Below are positions 57,737 through 64,000 of a DNA stretch of 64,000 nucleotides, piece after piece. The notes under the pieces were generated by a model. It saw only the letters and a list, made by a program, of their open reading frames with translations. It was not told the origin of the DNA and made no database searches. Both the position numbers and the translations under genes were made by a program. The first letter of the stretch is position 1, and every line of letters starts with the position of its first letter. This DNA is from Cordia subcordata (taxonomy: Eukaryota > Streptophyta > Magnoliopsida > Boraginales > Cordiaceae), in assembly GCA_028554755.1 (NCBI GenBank), contig JAPTOF010000011.1, forward strand, positions 6,166,501-6,230,500. The letters run 5' to 3'.

Positions 57737-58699
57737 TTCTCCCCTTTTTTGATGATGACAAAATAATTGTCTATTTGGAGTCTAAGGAAGAAACTCCCCC
57801 TTACTCAAGACTCCCTCTCAACCATAGCATAAAAGGAAACAATATGAGCAATAAGAGCAATATGAGCACTATGAGCACTAAAGTATCAAATCCATATCAA
57901 GATCATTATCTTTAAATACATTCAATCAATACCATTCAATATCAATCAATAGCCTTTTCTTCTCCCCCTTTGGCATTATCAAAAGAGACCATACAGAGAA
58001 GGTTAATGATAATTTTGAGCCATCAATGTTAAGAGATATCATCATTTAGCTCCACACAAGCATGCAAGCATAGAAGTCCTAAACAAGTATGAACAAATAT
58101 AGACAAAGATAGACAAGAGAAGTTAACAAGCAACTAACAATAGTTGATATGCTAACTCGCAATCATCCAACCATAAGTAAAAGTACTGAAAGAAGTTAAA
58201 GTGCTAACAAATGCAAGTGGAATGAAAAAAAAAAATTTAAGATCCTAGAGCAGTGGGATTTTGAGAAAAACTAAGAATTCTTTAGAAAACATGAAAGAGC
58301 TAGTGACTTGGCCCGGTTTCATTATCATCATCAGGAAGCCCCATGCGAAGCTCTATCATATTTACATCCCGTGTCAATCATGCCGTGAGTCAACTTTGAT
58401 CACCAACGGTAGTTGTAAAGCTCTCAAGAGTCTGATATTGATCACTCACCGTTGTTGCTATGTCATCAACCTTATCAAATAGCCTTTGCAACATCCTATC
58501 ATTGGCATTCTTAGACCTTAACTCATAGTATTGTCCTTCCTCTTCATTGCATTATTCTCTAGCTTCCTCATCCTCTTCAAAATCCTCCATTTCCTTGTCA
58601 TTATCATTAGCACCATCCCCTTGATGTCCTCTCATATTAATCACCTGTTCCTCATCCTCATTTTTCTCCTAGGGAAAATCAAAGGTAGTTTTGTTTGCG

Positions 58700-59613
58700 A
58701 TACACTCTTCAATGAGATTTTGTATATGTAAAGGCAATGCTTGAAGCTCAGCATCATGCATCCATAATCCTCGCCAACAGTATAAATCTATACGCTTAAG
58801 GCATTGCAAGTCAAGATACCACATATGACTGAAGAAGTTTTTCAAGTACCCACAAAGCTAATCCCTTTTGCCTTAGAGATTCTTGTTAAGACCATTCCAA
58901 AAGGTAGTATAGTGGTTCTAAGAACAACATTCTTCATAAAAGCAAGGATGATTTTAGGAAGATTAACTCTCTTGTTATGATAAAGCAAATAGAGACAATA
59001 TGCTTCAGCTTTGTAAATTTGGCCATCACGAGTATTCTTTGGAACTACATTATACTTAAACATTTAATAAAGGCCTCGTACTTAGGATTAACTTCAATTA
59101 ACAAAGGAAAATCAGCATATTCTGCTTCTCTTTCTAAAAGAAATTTGTAAATGTACCCCTCATGTATATTGTCAGGAAATTGGGGAAAATCTCTGAATGC
59201 AAACGCCAAATATTGTTTATCATGCAAAGGAATTTTGAAAATTCCCCTAATATCCTCCTCAGTTATTTCAACACTCCTCACAGTAGACCAAACTTTGTCG
59301 TACAAGCAATTCCATTCCAAATTTTTGTAAAATTCTCTAACAAGTTTAGGATAGCAGGGTTCCTTAGTAGTCATGTAGTCCATCTATCCATTCCCAGTGT
59401 AAAACTCAATCATGTTCAAATTTTAAAGTTCATCAGGATCAAGACATTTACCTGGCCAAACCCTTTTGCCTAAGAAATCCCTTTTATCGGTAAGAAGAGT
59501 ATGTGATGGTTGTGGCTCTGGAGTTGTCTTCTTGTTGCCCGTGAAGTACTAGCCACATTCTTCCCTTCAGAGGTAGATGCTTTAACTATTCCCTTACCTT
59601 TTGTATTGGCCAT
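58700..59613 (-). pseudogene. Extra ORF downstream of pol (putative plant transposon protein / env-position ORF)
   Basis: It starts MANTKGKGIVKASTSEGKNV at 59613. Across stops and frameshifts it reads KRDFLGKRVWPGKCLDPDEL, FYTGNG, YPKLVREFYKNLEW, then RSVEITEEDIRGIFKIPL and VNLPKIILAFM. This matches the so-called putative plant transposon protein domain often found as an additional ORF in plant LTR elements. Its place, after RNase H and before the 3' LTR, in the same orientation as pol, is where Sireviruses carry their env-like gene. No signal peptide or transmembrane segment is evident in what remains. Function is unknown. Confidence 0.65.
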
Positions 59614-59956
59614 GGATGATGATTTGAAACAAAAGCTAGGGTTTTGAGATTTGAGAAGCAAATAGATTTGAAGTGGGTTTAGAGTTTTTGTAAGAAATTT
59701 GAGAGAAAAAGACTTTGAATGAGTGTTTTTATAAAAAAAAAATTGAGAGACAAAGAGAGAGATTTGAGAAGTTGAGTTAAAAAAATGACTCAACCAATCG
59801 AGCCCTAGTCTTTTAAAACAAAATTTCATGACTACCAGTCGACCGGTGCTCTGGACCATTCAACCGGTACACTCAACCAGCAAAACCAGCGGCTAAAGTA
59901 CACTACTGGTTGACTCAGCCGCTCAACTAGTACCTATTTTTGTAGAAGTGGATTTT

Positions 59957-61060
59957 TCACAAGTTTAGCATGCCTACCTCCTTTTTAATGCTCAAAATTT
60001 GGTTTTCATGCAAAGGTTTGGTGAAAATATTAGCTAATTGATTCAAGGAATCAACAAAATTAAGCATAACATCACCTTTTTGCACATGATCTCTTATAAA
60101 ATAATGTCTAATCTCTATGTGCTTAGTTCTAGAGTGTTGAATTAGGTTCTTAGTTAGGTTAATTGCACTATTGTTATTACATAAAATAGCAAAATTCTCA
60201 AATATTACACCAAAATCAAGTAGAGTTTGTTTCATCCATAAAACTTGTGCAATAAAATTTCCTACCGTGATACATTTTGCTTCGGTCTTTGATAACACTA
60301 CATTGTTTTGTTTTCTCCTTGACTATGAAACTAAGCAATATCCTAAGAAGTGACAAGTTCCACTTGTGCTTTTCTTATTAATTTTACAACTGGCAAAGTC
60401 CGCATCGGAATATCCTACCAATTCAAAGTTTGTTTCTTTAGGATACCATAAACCTAACTCTTGTGTCCCTTTTAGATACCTAAATATCCTTTTAACGGCA
60501 AGCAAGTAAGACTCTTCAGGAAAAGATTGGAAACGACTACACAAGCATACGGCAAGCATTATATCAGGTCTAGAGACGGTTAAGTAAAGTAAGCTTCTGA
60601 TCATACCACTATATTTGTTTTTCATCCACCGGCTTACCATTTTCGTCTTTGTCAAGTTTAGTGGAAGTGCTCGTTGGTCTCCTATCTCTTTAGCTCTATC
60701 AAAGCCAAACTTCTTGAGCAACTCTTTAGTATACTTAGCTTGGTTAATGACGATTCCTTTCTTTATTTGTTTTATTTGAAATTCAAGGAAGAAATTGAGC
60801 TTTCCCATCATGCTCATTTCAAATTCATTATGCATACACTTGGAGAAGTTTTCACAAAGAGATTCATTAGCAACATTGAATATAATATCATCAATATATA
60901 TTTGTACAACTAATATGTCTTTTCCATCATGCTTTACAAATAATATTGAATCAAGTTTAACTCTTGTGAATCCATTTTCAATCAAGAATCTACTAGGTCT
61001 CTCATACCATGCCCTAGGTGCTTGTTTTAGGTTATACAAAGCTTTTTCAAGTTTAAACAC
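59957..61060 (-). pseudogene. SIRE-like reverse transcriptase and RNase H
   Basis: 61060-60323 carries KALYNLKQAPRAWYER, catalytic YIDDIIFNVANES, FEMSMMGKLNFFL, GMIRSLLYLTVSRPDIM and GYSDADFASCKINKKSTSG. 60298-59957 continues as RNase H with SKTEAKCITVGN, CNNNSAINLTKN, RTKHIEIRHYF. One frame break at about 60310 separates them. The N-terminal RT part (about 61080-61460) is broken. Confidence 0.85.
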
Positions 61061-61480
61061 ATGGTTAGGATAAATAACATCTTCAAAACCCAGAGGTTGA
61101 GCAACATATACTTCTTTTTAAATATAACCATTTAAGAAAGAATTTTTCACATTCATTTGGTACAATTTTAAGTTTATAAAGCACACAAAGGCAAGTAACT
61201 TTCTAATAGATTCAAGTGTAGCAACAGGAGCAAAGGTTTCATCATAGTAATTCCTTCTTCTTGTTTGTAACCTTGTGCAACTAATCTAACCTTGTTCTAG
61301 TTGATATGCCGGATTCATCCAATTTGTTTCTAAAAACCCATTTAGTTCCTATAATTGATTGATTTTTAGTCCTTTCAACAAGTTTCCATACATTATTCAT
61401 TTCAAATTGATTAAGTTCCTGCTGCATATCATTATCCAATTATCATCAAGTAAGGCATCATGCACATTCTTAGGTTCAAT

Positions 61481-62280
61481 TTAAGATAAGAAAACAAGAT
61501 TATTACATACATTTCTCAAGGAAGATCTAGCAGTTATACCCTTTGAGGGTTCACCTATGATTTGAGAAGGAGGATAATAACCAACAAATTTGTAAGTTCT
61601 CGACAAATCATCATGCTTATCCAATACAACATCTTGATCATCACATTGTTCACCATTTTGTTCAACATGCTCATGTTGTTTATCCTTATGACATGCATCA
61701 TTAGGTTCATTTCCCTTTTCTAAGTTAAGATTACTTAAATTCTTTTGAATAGTAATAATATCAATATCTTCATTTTTAGAATTCAAGCAACTTTCATCAA
61801 ATTTCACATTAATAGTCTCTTCAACAACTATAGTTCTTTTATTATAAACTCTATATGCCTTACTAGATGAAGAATAACCAAGAAAAATACCATCATCAAA
61901 TTTAGCATCAAATTTACCAAGATTAGCTTTCTCATTCAAAATGTAGAATGCATAACCAAAAGTTTTTAAATAAGAAATATTTGGTTTTCTCACTTTCCAA
62001 AGCTCATAAGGGGTTTTGTCAAGACCTTTTTGACTGATACAACGATTAATCACATAACATGTGGTGTTTATGGCCTCGACTTAAAAATAACTTGGTAAAT
62101 GATTTTCAACAAGCATTGTTCTAGCCATTTCTTGCAAAGATTTATTTTTTCAACTCCATTTTGTTGTAGTGTTCTAGGTGTCGAAAAGCTGTGAGAGATA
62201 CCATTTTCATCACAAAAAGATTTCATAGTTTGATTTGTAAATTTGATACCTCTATCACTTCTAATAGTTGAAATCAAATA
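61481..62280 (-). pseudogene. SIRE-like integrase core and C-terminus
   Basis: 62277-62068 has STIRSDRGIKFTNQTMKSF (second catalytic Asp) and TLQQNGVEKINL, where the usual GVAERKN Glu region is altered. 62053-61481 has INRCISQKGLDKTPYELW, LGKFDAKFDDGIFLGYSS and RVYNKRTIVVEE. A frameshift lies at about 62060. Confidence 0.8.
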
Positions 62281-62292
62281 TCCTTTTTCGTT

Positions 62293-63027
62293 TTAAATAC
62301 GTTGACAAAACTTTATAAACTCATTTGATGTATCATTTTTATGTGCAAGAAAAATCACCCATGTAAATCTAGAGTAATCATCAACAATCACAAAGGCATA
62401 TAATTTACCACTTAAACTAGCAACCCTATTGGGTCCAAACAAATCCATATGCAAAAGTTCCAAGGGTCTAGTGGTTGAAATTACTTTCTTGCTTTTAAAT
62501 GTTTCCCTAGTTTGTTTACCAAGTCTACATGTACGACACACATTATCACCAACATGTTTAGCTTTAAGCAAGCCTCTAACAAGATCAAAATTAGCAAGTT
62601 TATTAATGGAATCCAAGTTAGCATGTCCTAATCTCCTATGCCAAAGCCAAGTATTTTCATTCGTAACACTTAAGCACTTAACATTTTGATCATGCAAGTC
62701 ATCAAAGTCAAATCTATACACATTGTTGTGTCTTATACCAACAAACACAATATTACCACATTTATCAACTATTTCACATGAAGACGCCTTGAAATTGACA
62801 AACAATCCTTTATCACATAGTTGACTTATACTAAGCAAGTTATGTTTCAAACCATGTACAAGTAGCACATTCTCAATACATAATTTAAATTTGTTACCGA
62901 TATCTCTAATGCCAATGATTCTTCCTTTGGAGTTGTCCTTGAATGTAACGAACCCTCCATGCTTCTCTTTGAGTGACAAGAATTTTGATTTGTCACTCGT
63001 CATATGCCTTGAGCATCTACTATCCAA
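62293..63027 (-). CDS. SIRE-like protease C-terminus, GAG-pre-integrase and integrase N-terminus
   Basis: An open frame of 244 codons. MDSRCSRHMTSDKSKF is the protease active-site region, with DSR where DSG is expected. It is followed by GGFVTFKDNSKGRIIG and LSISQLCDKG. The HHCC zinc motif is readable as WLWHRRLGHANLDS ... CRTCRLGKQ, then LLHMDLFGP with the first catalytic Asp and FVIVDDYSRFTWV. It is a fragment of a broken polyprotein. Confidence 0.8.
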   Translation of the reverse strand: MDSRCSRHMTSDKSKFLSLKEKHGGFVTFKDNSKGRIIGIRDIGNKFKLCIENVLLVHGLKHNLLSISQLCDKGLFVNFKASSCEIVDKCGNIVFVGIRHNNVYRFDFDDLHDQNVKCLSVTNENTWLWHRRLGHANLDSINKLANFDLVRGLLKAKHVGDNVCRTCRLGKQTRETFKSKKVISTTRPLELLHMDLFGPNRVASLSGKLYAFVIVDDYSRFTWVIFLAHKNDTSNEFIKFCQRI

Positions 63028-63029
63028 GA

Positions 63030-64000
63030 ACCACTTTCCATTATCTCCAGAAAATGCAAGACAAACCTACACAAATAGATCAAGCATGATTTGGTACCCA
63101 ATGCTTGTTGGGTCCTTGAACATTAGATTTAGTTCTCTTGGGAACCACATTAAATTATATTTCCTTTCACCATATTTTCTACAAAGCATTTGAGTGATCC
63201 ATGACAATTTCTACCGCAATAGTTGCAACTTTAGGTGCATTAGTAGAAGATGCTTTTACAAAATATCTTTTGTAGTGATCTTGATTCTTTTGAGATTCAT
63301 TTTTCTACCTTTGAAGTGGCAACTTTTGAAGAACTTGCTTTGTTTTCAAAAAATTTCATATAAGACTTTTGCTTTGTTGACGAATCATAGCCAACTCCAA
63401 TTTTGTCAAAAATACATCTTTGTTTTCCAAGCAAGGCGTTTAAGATTTCGGTTCTATTTGTAAACTTTGTAGCAACATTTTCCAAATCCTTTACTTTTCT
63501 TTCAATTCTTCATTTTCTTTTTGTAAATCAACATTTGTTTTCTTTTTTTCCAAATTCTTTTTCGAACTCTCATTTTCAATTGAAGAATCATGCAACTTAT
63601 ATTTTCAAGAGAATAAATATTCTTTTTGAGTTCCTTGTTCTTGTTAACAACCTTTTAAAATTCAACAAGCATTTCATTATACATTTCTTCTAGCTCATCA
63701 TAAAAAGGTTTATCTTCATAGTTAAGAGTTACCTCATCATCTTCTTTTGCCATAAGACAAAGATTTGCTACTTCTTCTTTGCCGAATTCCTTCTCTTCCT
63801 CATTGCTTGATTCCAACTCTTCTTCTTTGACGAATTCCTCCTCTTCCTCCTTTTGTTAACAACCTTTTTAAATTCAACAAGCATTTCATTATACATTTCT
63901 TCTAGCTCATCATAAAAGGGTTTATCTTCATATTTAAGAGTTACCTTATCATCTTCTTTTGTCATAAGACAAAGATTTGCTACTTATTCTTTGACGAATT
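63030..64000 (-). pseudogene. SIRE-like gag C-terminal region with 212-bp tandem duplication
   Basis: The charged, coiled-coil-like end of gag. EDKPFYDELEEMYNEMLVEF is read from 63965-63768 and again from about 63753-63660. The DNA repeats with a 212-bp period (ttgttaacaacc at 63641 and 63853), and the second copy runs to the window edge. Stops interrupt the first copy. Confidence 0.7.

Larger units (their letters stand above)
55950..64000 (-). mobile_element. SIRE-like Ty1/copia element with extra ORF after pol; right end outside the window
   Basis: Minus orientation. The 3' LTR runs from about 55950 (start uncertain) to 57736, next to a polypurine complement (ttctccccttttttg). Going right: extra ORF (about 58700-59613), RNase H, RT, integrase, GAG-pre-integrase, protease and gag end at the window edge. 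The protease/pre-integrase wording (CSRHMTSDKSKFLSL, LLSISQLCDKG) is that of the SIRE/Maximus lineage. Multiple frameshifts and stops mean it is not autonomous. Confidence 0.85.

Overview
This is a plant nuclear window, probably eudicot. The evidence is multi-exon genes with GT-AG introns, long GA/CT and TA microsatellites, and dense Ty1/copia, Ty3/gypsy, hAT, Mutator, PIF/Harbinger-like and Helitron-like repeats. The species cannot be named from the sequence. There are no rRNA or tRNA genes, no CRISPR and no bacterial operons.

Two genes matter. Both are on the + strand and are tandem paralogues of the U-box E3 ligase / receptor-like cytoplasmic kinase family (Arabidopsis PUB32/33/35 class: Usp-like domain, Ser-rich linker, coiled coil, kinase, C-terminal U-box). 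Copy B (31236-46288, nine exons, 853 codons by my splice model) looks intact. Copy A (exons 2-9 at 140-7458, exon 1 outside the window) keeps the exon lengths and phases of B almost exactly. However, it has a GG in place of the AG acceptor before its first visible exon, a 15-codon loss in the activation segment, and substitutions in the Gly-loop, catalytic loop, DFG and DPE motifs. It is a pseudokinase-U-box gene or an early pseudogene.

Layout: copy A with an intron full of Helitron- and MITE-like DNA (1-7458); copia remnant and a MITE (8385-9353); a young Tork/Tnt1-like copia element with 99% identical LTRs and a W-box-rich leader (9466-15114); a poly(A) retroposon (15954-17133); AT-rich MITE territory (19013-22592); a Mutator-like element containing a hAT element (23461-24692); a solo LTR (24871-26353); a hAT MITE (26398-26694); a decayed Ty3/gypsy gag (about 28900-30620); copy B (31236-46288), whose intron 7 holds a copia element with another LTR element nested inside and whose intron 8 holds a TOM9-like pseudogene; a SIRE-like copia element carrying a hAT MITE and a solo LTR (48671-55648); a gypsy LTR piece; and a second SIRE-like copia element with an extra ORF after pol, running off the right end (about 55950-64000).

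The two host genes would act in the same pathway: ubiquitin transfer by a U-box, coupled to a cytoplasmic kinase. Everything else is mobile DNA at several nesting levels, which gives a readable relative order of insertions.
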